A stretch of 27,672 bases of DNA, taken from the NCBI GenBank assembly GCA_005883775.1, contig VBEU01000068.1, positions 1 through 27,672 of the forward strand, in the 5' to 3' direction. The notes under the pieces were generated by a model. That model was not told the origin of the DNA. It saw only the letters and a list, made by a program, of their open reading frames with translations, and made no database searches. The stretch comes from Chloroflexota bacterium (lineage in GTDB: Bacteria; Chloroflexota; Limnocylindria; P2-11E). The translations under genes and the position numbers were made by a program. Shown here piece by piece: positions 1 through 7,815 of this stretch; the first letter of the stretch is position 1; the number at the start of each line of letters is the position of its first letter.

Positions 1-1094
1 TTCTGGTCGTAGAGCGCGCTCACCGCCGGGGCCATGCCGTGGTAGCGCAGCCCGCCGGCGTGGATCGGCGCCGGCATGAACGAGTGACCAAGCGTGTGCA
101 TCTTGACGAGCGGCGTCGTCATGGCTTCGTCACCGAAGTCGTAGACGTACCGACCCTTGGTGAGACTCGGTGCGGCCATCGGCTCGACCGCGATGACGCG
201 GAGGTCGTTCGTCTTGCCGGTGAGCTTGTCCGCGACGAACGGGAACGCGAAGCCGCTGAAATTCGAGCCGCCGCCGACGCAGCCGACGAGGATGTCCGGG
301 TGTTCGTCGGCGAGCTCGAGCTGCTTCTTCACCTCTTGACCGATGACCGTTTGGTGCAGCAGCACGTGGTTGAGCACCGAGCCGAGCGAATATTTCGTGT
401 CGTCGCGCGTGGCTGCGTCCTCGACGGCTTCGGATATCGCGAGGCCGAGGCTGCCTGGGCTCTTGGGGTCCTTGGCCAACCCGGCGCGGCCGGCGTTCGT
501 GTCGGGGCTGGGGCTCGGGACGACCTCGGCGCCCCACGTTTCCATGAGGATCCGCCGGTACGGCTTCTGGTCGTACGACACGCGGACCATGTAGACCTTG
601 CACTCGAGGTCGAACATCCGCGCGGCGAGCGCGAGGGCGCTTCCCCACTGTCCCGCGCCGGTCTCGGTGGCGAGGCGCTTGGTGCCTTCGGCCTTGTTGT
701 AGTAGGCCTGCGCGATCGCGGTGTTCGGCTTGTGGCTACCGGCGGGACTCACGCCCTCCCACTTGTAGTAGATGCGCGCGGGCGTCCCGAGCACTTTCTC
801 GAGGCCGAGCGCGCGGATCAGCGGTGTCGGGCGCCAGACCTTGTAGGCGTCCCGCACCGGTTCGGGGATCTCGATCCAGCGTTCGCGGCTGACCTCTTGC
901 TTGATGAGCTCCATCGGAAAGAGCGGTGCGAGGTCCGCGGGTCCGATGGGCTGCCCCGTGCCGGGATGGAGCGGCGGCGGGAGCGGCACAGGCAGATCGG
1001 CCTGAATGTTGTACCAGTGCGTCGGCAGGTCTTTCTCGTCAAGCAGGAACTTTCGCTGCTTCGTCGTTGGTCGTTTCGCAGTGCTGATAGCCAT
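1..1094 (-). CDS. trpB: TrpB2-type tryptophan synthase beta chain (partial, C-terminus outside window)
   Basis: PLP-dependent enzyme that condenses indole with serine to tryptophan, of the TrpB2 (TrpB-like) subfamily. The frame starts at ATG 1094 and stays open to base 3, giving 364 residues; the true end is left of the window. A purine-rich GGGGGAG lies about 7 bases before the ATG. The N-terminus has the TrpB2-type opening with LPTHWYN near residue 25. The PLP lysine is in GSHKPNT (Lys at about residue 122), followed by the ETGAGQWG segment. The glycine-rich phosphate loop CVGGGSNF comes later, and GGLRYHGMAP near the edge is typical of TrpB2. No trpA or other trp gene is visible, which is common for TrpB2, where a stand-alone indole-salvage role has been proposed. 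Family assignment is secure; the physiological role is inference. Confidence 0.95.
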   Translation of the reverse strand, partial: MAISTAKRPTTKQRKFLLDEKDLPTHWYNIQADLPVPLPPPLHPGTGQPIGPADLAPLFPMELIKQEVSRERWIEIPEPVRDAYKVWRPTPLIRALGLEKVLGTPARIYYKWEGVSPAGSHKPNTAIAQAYYNKAEGTKRLATETGAGQWGSALALAARMFDLECKVYMVRVSYDQKPYRRILMETWGAEVVPSPSPDTNAGRAGLAKDPKSPGSLGLAISEAVEDAATRDDTKYSLGSVLNHVLLHQTVIGQEVKKQLELADEHPDILVGCVGGGSNFSGFAFPFVADKLTGKTNDLRVIAVEPMAAPSLTKGRYVYDFGDEAMTTPLVKMHTLGHSFMPAPIHAGGLRYHGMAPAVSALYDQ

Positions 1095-1150
1095 ACCCCG
1101 ACTCCCCCAGTCGTCGCAGATCGCGGACCCGGAGAGACTACTCCGCGGTA

Positions 1151-1483
1151 ATGGCGGCCCGCTTCGCGACCTATGCTCAACGGATCAAGAACAAAAGCGG
1201 CTCCGCCCGCAAGCCGACGTCTCGCCCTGCCGCCAAGGCACCGGCGGTTGCCGCGGCCAAGACCGTACCGGTCGAAGCGCCACCGCCTGCTGCGCCGCCA
1301 ACCGCTTCGGGCGAGCTGCAGCGACTCAAAGACGACCTGCAGCGAGTCAATCGAGAGATCTCGAAGATCGCACGCGAGACTCGCGGCGGTCCCGATGCGG
1401 CGAGGCACTCGCAACTGCCAGAGAAGCAACAGCTCCTCGGGCAGAAGCAGGACCTCGAAAGGAAGATCCGAGCACTCTCGTGA
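1151..1483 (+). CDS. Small hypothetical protein with Ala/Pro-rich linker and C-terminal coiled coil
   Basis: A 110-residue protein that I do not recognise. The first 30 residues are basic (RIKNKSGSARK). Residues 30-52 are an Ala/Pro-rich low-complexity linker. From about residue 54 to the end there are heptad-like Leu/charged patterns (LQRLKDDLQRV, then KQQLLGQKQDLERKIRAL), so it probably forms a coiled coil. There is no signal peptide or membrane segment. The stop at 1481-1483 lies four bases before the GTG of the EamA transporter, so the two are probably co-transcribed. The gene is divergent from trpB with a 56-base gap that should hold both promoters. Composition matches its neighbours. 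Function is unknown. Confidence 0.6.
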   Translation: MAARFATYAQRIKNKSGSARKPTSRPAAKAPAVAAAKTVPVEAPPPAAPPTASGELQRLKDDLQRVNREISKIARETRGGPDAARHSQLPEKQQLLGQKQDLERKIRALS

Positions 1484-1487
1484 CCGG

Positions 1488-2361
1488 GTGACCCGACGGG
1501 GCTGGATCCTCTTCGTTGCGATGGCCCTCATCTGGGGCATTCCGTACCTCTTCATCAAGATCGCCGTCACCGAGCTCAGCCCGGCGAGCCTCGTGCTGTT
1601 CCGTACCGCGATCGGCACGGTGCTGCTGTTACCCCTTGCGGCGGCGCGCAAGGATCTCGTGCCGGTGTTGAGGCAGTGGAGATGGATCCTCGTGTACAGC
1701 GCCGTGGAGGTGGCCGCGCCGTGGTTCCTCCTTTCCGACGCCGAGCAGCGCATCTCGAGCTCCCTCGCGGGGCTGCTCCTCGCGGCGACCCCTTCCTTTG
1801 GAGCGATTCTGGCGTGGGCGACCGGCGGTCACGACCGTCTCGACCGACGTCGGATCATCGGCCTCGCGATCGGGTTCGTCGGTGTCGGTGCGCTCGTCGG
1901 GCTCGACATCCGGACGAACGATGTGGGCGCGATCGGCGAGGTCCTGCTCGTCGCAGTGGGCTACGCGACCGGGCCGGCCATCATCTCGCGAAAGCTGTCG
2001 ACGCTTCCTTCGCTTGGCGTGGTCGTCGCGTCGCTGGCCATCACCGCCGTGGTGTACGCGCCTATCGGCATCGCGCAGCTGCCACCGAGCCTTCCGTCGC
2101 CCTCGGTCATCAGCGCCGTCGCGGTGCTTGGGGTGGTATGCACGGCGATCGGATTTGTCGTGTTCTTCGCGCTCATTCGCGAAGTCTGGTCGACGCGCGC
2201 GACGGTCATCACGTATTTGAACCCCGCGGTAGCGCTCGCACTCGGGATCGCGGTTCTCGGCGAGCCGTTGACCCTGGGTATCGCGATCGGCTTCGTGCTC
2301 ATCGTCCTGGGCTCGGTCCTTGCGACCCGCCGAGCCGCCCCGCCGACGAGCGTGCCGTTAA
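1488..2361 (+). CDS. EamA-family (DMT superfamily) transporter, 3' end disturbed by a frame change
   Basis: Inner-membrane drug/metabolite transporter with two EamA repeats and about ten hydrophobic helices. The start GTG at 1488 gives an N-terminus running into LIWGIPYLFIKIAV, the usual first helix. The second repeat ends with the helix IAIGFVLIVLGSVL followed by ATRRAA near 2335, where EamA proteins normally stop (about 285-295 residues). In the sequence as given, this frame has no stop there and runs to 3023 through the next gene. In the +1 frame a TAA lies at 2359-2361. A single extra base in the CCCC run at 2339-2342 would end the protein there, so I use 2361 as the intended end. Substrate cannot be told from sequence. 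Family is secure; the end is inferred. Confidence 0.85.
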
Positions 2362-2403
2362 CGGACGATCTCCACCCGGGAGGCGATCGAACGGCTCGTC
2401 GGA

Positions 2404-3423
2404 ATGCAGGCGCAGATCCCTGCGGACCCGTATGTCGCGCTCTGGAGTCGGCTCGAGGGCTTTCGGTTGGACGACCTCGCTCGGTTGATCACCGATCGCA
2501 AGGCGGTCCGGACGAGTCTCTTTCGCGCGACGATCCACCTCGTCACGGCGCGCGACGCGCTGGCGCTCTGGCCGATCGTTCAACCCGCGCTCGCGCGTCT
2601 CTTTCAGAGCGCCAGTCCATTCGGGCGTCAGCTCGCCGGCATCGACCTCGAGCAGCTGCTCGCGTTAGGGCGCACGCTGGTCGAAGAGCGTCCCCTCACG
2701 AGCGCCGAGCTGCGTCCGCTGCTGAGCAAGCGCTGGCCCAAGCGCGACGAGGATTCGCTGGCCGCGGCGATCGGTTACCTCTTGCCGCTCGTGCAGGTCC
2801 CGCCGCGTGGGATCTGGGGGGCGAGCGGGCAACCCCGGCGGACAACTCTCGAGGCATGGCTCGGCCGTCCGCTCGGCAAAGCGCGCTCGCCGGACGCGCT
2901 GATCCTGCGCTATCTCGCCGCGTTCGGGCCGGCCACCATCGGCGACGCCCGGACCTGGTCGGGCCTGAGCGGTCTTTCGGAGGTCTTCGGGCGCCTCCGT
3001 CCGCGTCTGCGGACGTTCCGTGACGAGAGTGGACGCGAATTGTTCGACGTATCCGAAGGTCCCCGACCCGATCCGGAGACTCCGGCCCCTCCGCGCTTCC
3101 TGCCGGTCTACGACAACCTCATGCTGTCGCACGCGGATCGGACGCGGATCGTCCGCGCCGGCGATCGGAGTCGCACCGGCTACATAGCGGGCCCCAATGT
3201 CGGCAGCGTCCTGATCGACGGCTTCGTTGGCGCGACCTGGAGCCTGAAACGAGGACCAGGGGCGGCGACTCTGCAGATCGTGCTCTTCGACCGGCTGCCG
3301 AAGCGCGAGCGTGTGGCCGTCGAGGATGAAGGCGCGCGGCTGCTCGCATTTATCGCTGCCGAGGCGACCGCGCGAGAGGTCATGGTCCTCCGACCCTCCG
3401 CGCAAGAGCGGACCATTCGGTAA
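2404..3423 (+). CDS. Winged-helix DNA-binding protein (HTH_42, AlkZ/YcaQ superfamily), N-terminus apparently short
   Basis: Member of the HTH_42 superfamily, which includes the DNA glycosylases AlkZ and YcaQ that excise alkylated or cross-linked bases. Recognisable elements are MQAQIPADPYVALWSRL at the start, FRATIHLVTARDAL near residue 40, a middle LRYLAAFGPAT-type winged helix, and the conserved C-terminal LPVYDNLMLSHADR and DGFVGATW segments. Family members usually have 25-30 residues before the GxQAQ motif, including the sequence leading into ERLVG. That lead-in (TREAIERLVG) is encoded in frame from 2371, but the only ATG is 2404 and a TAA at 2359 closes the frame. The gene is therefore either started at a non-standard codon or damaged at its 5' end. 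It follows the EamA gene closely. Enzymatic activity is not established for this branch. Confidence 0.85.
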   Translation: MQAQIPADPYVALWSRLEGFRLDDLARLITDRKAVRTSLFRATIHLVTARDALALWPIVQPALARLFQSASPFGRQLAGIDLEQLLALGRTLVEERPLTSAELRPLLSKRWPKRDEDSLAAAIGYLLPLVQVPPRGIWGASGQPRRTTLEAWLGRPLGKARSPDALILRYLAAFGPATIGDARTWSGLSGLSEVFGRLRPRLRTFRDESGRELFDVSEGPRPDPETPAPPRFLPVYDNLMLSHADRTRIVRAGDRSRTGYIAGPNVGSVLIDGFVGATWSLKRGPGAATLQIVLFDRLPKRERVAVEDEGARLLAFIAAEATAREVMVLRPSAQERTIR

Positions 3424-3906
3424 CGCGAGCGAAGCGCCGTCCCGATGCGGCGGCCGCTCTGCCGCTGGGAGTCGACATGTAGCGCGCGGCTGGTTCGATT
3501 CCCACGCGCCGAAGCGTGAGACGATCCGCGTCCCAGCAGGTGCCGATCGTGGGATCGGCGCTCAGGCCACCGCCGGTGTGATCTCTGCAGGCGGTCTCGG
3601 CAAGTGCGAGCTGCGTCTCGCCCAGACCGAACTGCCTGAGACCCAGCGAACGGACCAGCGCCGCGCCCCGCCCACCGTGCGGTGGATCGTGGTCGTCGCC
3701 GATCCGCCGTGCGTCGTGCAGGACCGCGAAAAGCAAGACCACGATCTCGTCACATCCCGGGGTCGACTGCGCGAGGTCGAGACCGATCGAGGCGACCTCG
3801 CGCCAGTGATCTTCACCGTGGAACGCCGAGGCAAGGGAGGTCGAGACCGGCCGCACCCGTCGGAGGATCTCTTCGATGTCGAGGAACGCGCCTGCGTTCA
3901 GTCCAT
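3380..3906 (-). CDS. HD-domain metal-dependent phosphohydrolase-like protein
   Basis: Small HD-superfamily protein of unknown substrate. Visible metal-binding signatures are HGEDHW (first His), LLFAVLHDARR (the HD pair), and HDPPHG with the later CWDADRL Asp; this order is typical of stand-alone HD proteins. The open frame extends to an ATG at 4048, but that would overlap the upstream lipoprotein gene by 107 bases and add residues unlike the family. An ATG at 3906 preceded by GGGA would give MD then LNAGAFLDIEEIL if one C were missing near 3900; I prefer this start. GTG 3856 is the only in-frame alternative. The 3' end overlaps the convergent winged-helix gene by 44 bases and the last 30 residues look non-conserved. 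Start is uncertain, family fairly sure. Confidence 0.7.
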
Positions 3907-3941
3907 TCCCGCTGCCGGCGACCGCCGGCGTCGACGGCTTA

Positions 3942-5153
3942 TCAGCCGCGGTCCTGATCGATCTCCGCCAGCTCAAGGTTTCCTCCCGAAAGCCACGCGC
4001 CGTTCGCTCCCTGCTCGTCGACGGGCTGCCAGTTGGCATTGAGGCCATCGCGGGTGATTCGATAGAAGCGGAGCGTCCTGGTGACCGGCGTCGAGCGCTC
4101 CGGGCCGCCGGCCGCCGCGGTGACGACGCGCGCGTTCGCGACGACAGTCACGATGCCGTCGCCCAGGAACGTCGCGGGCTCGAAACGCGATATGCGGACC
4201 GTGAGGTCGTCGAAGCGCCGCGTCGTGAATTCCTTCTTCGCGTAGCTCGCGTCGAGCTTCGCGATCGACTCGTTCCAGGCACTGTCGAAGCCGGTGACCA
4301 GCCAATAGCTCCCTGGAGGACCGGCGTGCGGATACTGCTCGCCCGGCACGTAGCTCTCGCGCTGGAAGAACCACCACATCTGGTTAGGTGCCTCGGCCTC
4401 GAGCGCCAGCGCCGACCAACGCGGCAGCTCGCGGTCGAGCCAACGGCCCAGGGTCGGGTCGTACCCGTCGATCACTTTGTACACGCCGTGGCCCTGATTT
4501 ACGAAACGGGCTTGCTGCGCGAGCTGGACGCTGCTCGTCTTCCCGTCCGCGGTCGTGATGCGATCCGCGTAGGAAAGGGTGGCGTCGATGTACGCGACAC
4601 GACCCCACGGCTTCGCGTACATGTGCTGGACCGTCAGCTCCCCGAGCTCGAACTTGTGCTGATCGGCTTGGCCTGCCGTGGGCCGGGAGCCGGGGAAGAG
4701 CGACTGCCGGATCAGCTCCGCATACGGACCAGGTACATATAGGGAGTCGAAGAGCCCACGGTTCGACGACTCGTTCGGATCGACGCGGATCTTGTCGAGC
4801 CCCTCGAGCAGACCGGGCACCCACCGGCGCAGATCCGCTTCCGCGCTGGTGCGATACGGTCCGACCACCTCGATGAGCGGCGCGGCCGCCACCACCGGGA
4901 AGGCCTGCGACACGACGCGAATCGCGGGCGCGGCGGCCTGCGGCGATCCGGTCGGTATCGGCTCCGGTGTGCGGACAAGGGTCGTCGCCGTCGGCTCGAC
5001 GGTCGGCGCGGTTGTCGGTGCCAGCGTCGCGCTTGGCGCGTTCGACGCGGTCGCTGACGCCGTGCCGCTCGGGATAGCCGCGGGCGCGGTGCACGCCGCG
5101 AGCGCGACCAGCGCGAGCGTCAGGGCCAACCACCGTCGCACGGCCGTCATCAT
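3942..5153 (-). CDS. Secreted lipoprotein of unknown function
   Basis: A 403-residue exported lipoprotein. The N-terminus has charged MMTAVRRW, a hydrophobic stretch, and the lipobox LAAC with the lipidated Cys at residue 21. Residues 22-75 are a Ser/Thr/Ala/Pro-rich tether. The remaining 320 residues look like a globular extracytoplasmic domain rich in aromatics (PYAELIRQSLFPG, HMYAKPWGRVAYIDATLSYAD, NQMWWFFQRESYVPGEQYP). I see no catalytic motif I can name. It lies 28 bases downstream of the glutamine synthetase stop and upstream of the HD gene, on the same strand. Two overlapping ATGs begin the gene (MM); either could be used. Function unknown. Confidence 0.8.
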   Translation of the reverse strand: MMTAVRRWLALTLALVALAACTAPAAIPSGTASATASNAPSATLAPTTAPTVEPTATTLVRTPEPIPTGSPQAAAPAIRVVSQAFPVVAAAPLIEVVGPYRTSAEADLRRWVPGLLEGLDKIRVDPNESSNRGLFDSLYVPGPYAELIRQSLFPGSRPTAGQADQHKFELGELTVQHMYAKPWGRVAYIDATLSYADRITTADGKTSSVQLAQQARFVNQGHGVYKVIDGYDPTLGRWLDRELPRWSALALEAEAPNQMWWFFQRESYVPGEQYPHAGPPGSYWLVTGFDSAWNESIAKLDASYAKKEFTTRRFDDLTVRISRFEPATFLGDGIVTVVANARVVTAAAGGPERSTPVTRTLRFYRITRDGLNANWQPVDEQGANGAWLSGGNLELAEIDQDRG

Positions 5154-5181
5154 GAGGCAGGCGTTCGGCGCAACGTGAGCC

Positions 5182-6264
5182 CTAGCTTCGGACGGCCACT
5201 TTTCGGGTCGTGTTTGGCACCTTCGCGTCCCGCGCCGGCCGGCTTCCGTTGCGCGAGCGGCTCGACTCCTTGGCCCCGCAGACCGTCTCGATGATCAGCC
5301 GCGTCGTCACGTACGGATCGGCGTTTGCGTTCGGGCGGCGGTCCTCGATGTACCCTTTGCGATCCTTCGCGACCTGCCACGGGATGCGCACCGATGCGCC
5401 GCGATCGCTCACGCCGTACCGAAACTCTTTGTACGAGCAGGTCTCGTGAAGACCGGTGAGTCGCTCCTCGATGCCGAATCCGTAGTTGGCGATGTGCAGG
5501 TCGTGCCGCGTCGCGAGCGCTTCCGCCGCTGCGACGCAGTCGTCGTAGTTCTCGCGCATCTCGTTCGTCGAGAAGTTGGTGTGCGCGCCCGCGCCATTCC
5601 AGTCGCCTCGGACCGGCTTCGGGTAGAGCGTCGCGCTGACGCCGTAGTCCTCCCCCACCCGGTAGAGGAGCCAGCGTGCGACCCAGAGCTGATCGCCGAT
5701 AGCGGGTGCGTTCAGCGGGCCGACCTGGAATTCCCACTGTCCCGGCATGACCTCGGCATTGATGCCGGAGATCTTGAGTCCCGCGCGAAGGCATGCGTCG
5801 AGATGCGCTTCGACCACGTCGCGGCCAAACACCTCGTCGGCGCCGACGCCGCAGTAGTAGCCGCCCTGCGGCGCGGGGAATCCGGTATCCGGGAAGCCCA
5901 GCGGGCGCGAGCCTTCGAAGAATGTGTACTCCTGCTCGATACCAAACCAGGTATCGAACCCTTCGTAGCGCTGCGCCATCTCGACGTTCGCGCGGCGCAT
6001 GTTCGTTTGGTGCGGCTGTCCGTTGACCAGCATGACCTCGCACAGCACGAGCTTGTTGTCGCCACCGCGGATCGGGTCCGGGCAGACGAACACGGGCTGC
6101 AGGACGCAGTCGGACTTGTCGCCGGTGGCCTGCTGGGTGCTCGATCCATCGAAGCCCCAAATGGGCGGCTTCTCGCCTTCCGGCACGATCTTGGTCTTCG
6201 AACGCAGCTTCTGCGTCGGCTGGGTCCCGTCGATCCAGATGTACTCGGCTCTGTAGACGCCCAA
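5182..6264 (-). CDS. glnII: Type II (eukaryotic-type) glutamine synthetase
   Basis: ATP-dependent ligase making glutamine from glutamate and ammonia in the cytoplasm. It is the short GSII form (360 residues), not GSI or GSIII. Signatures in order are AEYIWIDGT and RSKTK near the start (beta-grasp domain), WGFDGSST, PDPIRGGDNKLV, WFGIEQEYTFFEG (metal-binding Glu residues), GGYYCGVG, INAEVMPGQWEFQVGP, GDWNGAGAHTNFST, and RIPWQVAKDRKGYIEDRRPN with the active-site Arg. I chose TTG 6264 because the beta-grasp homology begins there and AGAGGGA lies just upstream; the longer open frame (to 7029) has no homology. The last 30 residues form a Ser/Arg/Lys-rich tail absent from most GSII. GSII is known mainly from eukaryotes, actinobacteria and rhizobia. 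Confidence 0.95.
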   Translation of the reverse strand: MGVYRAEYIWIDGTQPTQKLRSKTKIVPEGEKPPIWGFDGSSTQQATGDKSDCVLQPVFVCPDPIRGGDNKLVLCEVMLVNGQPHQTNMRRANVEMAQRYEGFDTWFGIEQEYTFFEGSRPLGFPDTGFPAPQGGYYCGVGADEVFGRDVVEAHLDACLRAGLKISGINAEVMPGQWEFQVGPLNAPAIGDQLWVARWLLYRVGEDYGVSATLYPKPVRGDWNGAGAHTNFSTNEMRENYDDCVAAAEALATRHDLHIANYGFGIEERLTGLHETCSYKEFRYGVSDRGASVRIPWQVAKDRKGYIEDRRPNANADPYVTTRLIIETVCGAKESSRSRNGSRPARDAKVPNTTRKVAVRS

Positions 6265-6265
6265 T

Positions 6266-6788
6266 TCAATCCCTCTCTCGCGGTTGTGCGGATCCGCTCT
6301 TTGGACTGTAGCCAAGGCACGCAAGCGCCGTCGCCGGTGGATCCGGTCGAAGTCGACGCGCCCGTCATGGTCGGCGTGCTCTGACTGCCAAGAAGCGCGG
6401 TGGGCGAGGGAGATGGGCTTATGGCAATGGCCGCGCTTGGCGACGGTGGTGATGGCGTCGGCGATCCTGATCGCCCCGCCGTGGAGGTTGCCGACGGGGT
6501 CGCTGACGTCGACGCCCCGGCAACCGCCACAGATGTGGCCGCCGCAGTCGGAGAAGCGGTCGTCGCTTCCTGTGTCGTCAAGGGTCTTAGCGCGATCGAC
6601 CCTCTCGACGTTGTTGCGACCACACCGACGCCGAGCGCGAGCAGTCCCGCGATCGCGATGATCGGAACGAGGGCAAACCGTCTGCCGAGGGGAAGGCGCT
6701 CCAGGCAATTCGGACAGAATCCGGAGACCGGCGTCGTGACGTAGCCACAGCTCCGGCACCGGACCGGCCGACGACGCCCCCGTGCCAT
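6266..6788 (-). CDS. Zinc-ribbon, single-TM protein with Ser/Thr/Pro-rich tail (3' end uncertain)
   Basis: The start ATG 6788 gives an N-terminal zinc ribbon with Cys 11, 14, 25 and 28 (CRSC and CPNC). One membrane helix follows at about residues 39-58, then a long Ser/Thr/Ala/Pro-rich region. The topology suggests a cytoplasmic metal site, one membrane pass, and a disordered external tail. The frame stays open to 5712, but everything beyond 6264 is in another frame of the glutamine synthetase on the same strand and cannot be real. A TGA at 6268-6266, just before the glnII start, would end it if one base were shifted between about 6270 and 6400. I therefore use 6266 as the likely end. Function unknown; zinc ribbon and TM are clear. 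Confidence 0.6.
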
Positions 6789-6824
6789 GGCTTGGCTGGC
6801 TGCATTCTCCGTGCGCGACCGGTT

Positions 6825-7518
6825 CTAGCCTCGGCCGGACGCCGCCTTGCGCTTCGCCTCCCGGGCCACCCACGCCGCTTCGCCGGGCAGACCGAGCGCT
6901 CTTCGCTTGTGCGAGGGCAGGTATTTGGCCCCTTCCTGTAGCGAGAGGCTGGAAACGCGCTCCCGATTCTTGCGCAGGAACTGGTAGGAAAGCTCGGGCC
7001 TCTTCTTCGAGACCTCGCGCAGGACCCACCCGATCGCTTTGCGGATGAAGAACTCGCGCTCGTCGAGCATCGGTACCGCGAGCCGTGACCAGAGCGCGAA
7101 GTCCCCTTCACCGGCGCGAAGCGCATCGTGCTCCGCGAGGAGCGCCGCGCGCCGCACCCAGAAGTCGCTGTCCTCGGCCCGACACTCGCACGAGAGCGAT
7201 GAGCCACGGCAGGTCGCGATCGACGAGCGCCGCGCGATCGTGCTCGAGCATGCCGATCGCCGAGGCCCGCAGCTCGTGGACGTCGGTGCGGTAGAGCGTC
7301 TCGGCGATCTCGCGCAGCTCCGAGCGGGACAGATTCGGATGCGACCCGCAATAGTCCCGGACCGCCGTGCGGATCGCATCTTGGCCAGTTCCCCAGAACC
7401 GTAGGTCGCTCTTCAGATACGCCTTCTCCCCAGCCGCGCGCGCCGCAGACCCCGCGCGCCTCAGGCGTCTCGTAAAGAATGTGACCGCATCCGAGCCGAG
7501 GGTCATCGCGTGAGCCAT
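6825..7518 (-). pseudogene. alkD: DNA alkylation repair enzyme, AlkD-like; internal deletion plus frameshift
   Basis: HEAT-repeat DNA glycosylase of the AlkD family, which removes N3/N7-alkylated purines. It is split over two frames. From ATG 7518 the first part reads YLKSDLRFWGTGQDAIR, ELREIAETLYR and ALVDRDLPWLIALVR. Near 7190 the homology jumps to the other frame, with DSDFWVRRAALL, EFFIRKAIGWVLREVSK and LSLQEGAKYLP, ending at TAG 6825. Against the Bacillus AlkD arrangement about 30-33 residues are missing exactly at the junction. That block normally carries the TW..VD active-site Trp and Asp. A simple sequencing slip would explain the frame change but not the missing block, so the gene is probably inactive. 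Its start overlaps the glutaredoxin-like gene by 16 bases. Confidence 0.8.
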
Positions 7519-7802
7519 GCGCGCAGCGCACGGTCGTCGAGACCTGCCGCGTCGAGCTCGCGCTCTCCCATCGTGACGACCGGAATGTGCAGGGCGTATC
7601 GCTCGAAAAGTGCAGCGTCGTGGGTGATGTCAACACGCTCGATCTCGAGTGGCACATCGAGACTGACCCGACGAAGAGCGCGATACGCCTCCGCGCATAG
7701 TCCGCAATCCGGCTTCTCGAGGAGCTGAACCCGTGCCGGCGGACCGCGGTGGGTCCGCCGGCGAACCAGGGCCAGTGCACGCCGAAGATCGCCGCGCATC
7801 AC
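7503..7802 (-). CDS. Glutaredoxin-like (thioredoxin-fold) protein
   Basis: A 99-residue protein with a thioredoxin-fold core beginning at residue 25: VQLLEKPDCGLCAEAY with a CGLC redox pair at Cys33/Cys36. This is followed by IERVDITHD and the cis-Pro segment ALHIPVV. It matches the small glutaredoxin-like family (DUF836 type) found in many bacteria, with presumed thiol-disulfide exchange; partners are unknown. The 24 residues before the core are Arg-rich and may be a misassigned leader; no better start is visible between them and the core. The stop overlaps the alkD-like start by 16 bases, and the 13-base gap to the upstream peptidase gene suggests one transcript. Confidence 0.82.
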   Translation of the reverse strand: MMRGDLRRALALVRRRTHRGPPARVQLLEKPDCGLCAEAYRALRRVSLDVPLEIERVDITHDAALFERYALHIPVVTMGERELDAAGLDDRALRAWLTR

Positions 7803-7815
7803 GCTCGCGCGGCGA

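Noticed and set aside
39..1151. Plus-strand open frame of 370 codons
   Set aside because: It is antisense to the clearly conserved TrpB2 gene and is Arg/Val/Leu-rich with no motifs, as expected of a shadow in high-GC DNA.
5182..7029. N-terminal extension of glutamine synthetase to 615 residues
   Set aside because: GSII homology begins at 6264 with a ribosome binding site; the upstream part overlaps the zinc-ribbon and alkD-like genes in another frame.
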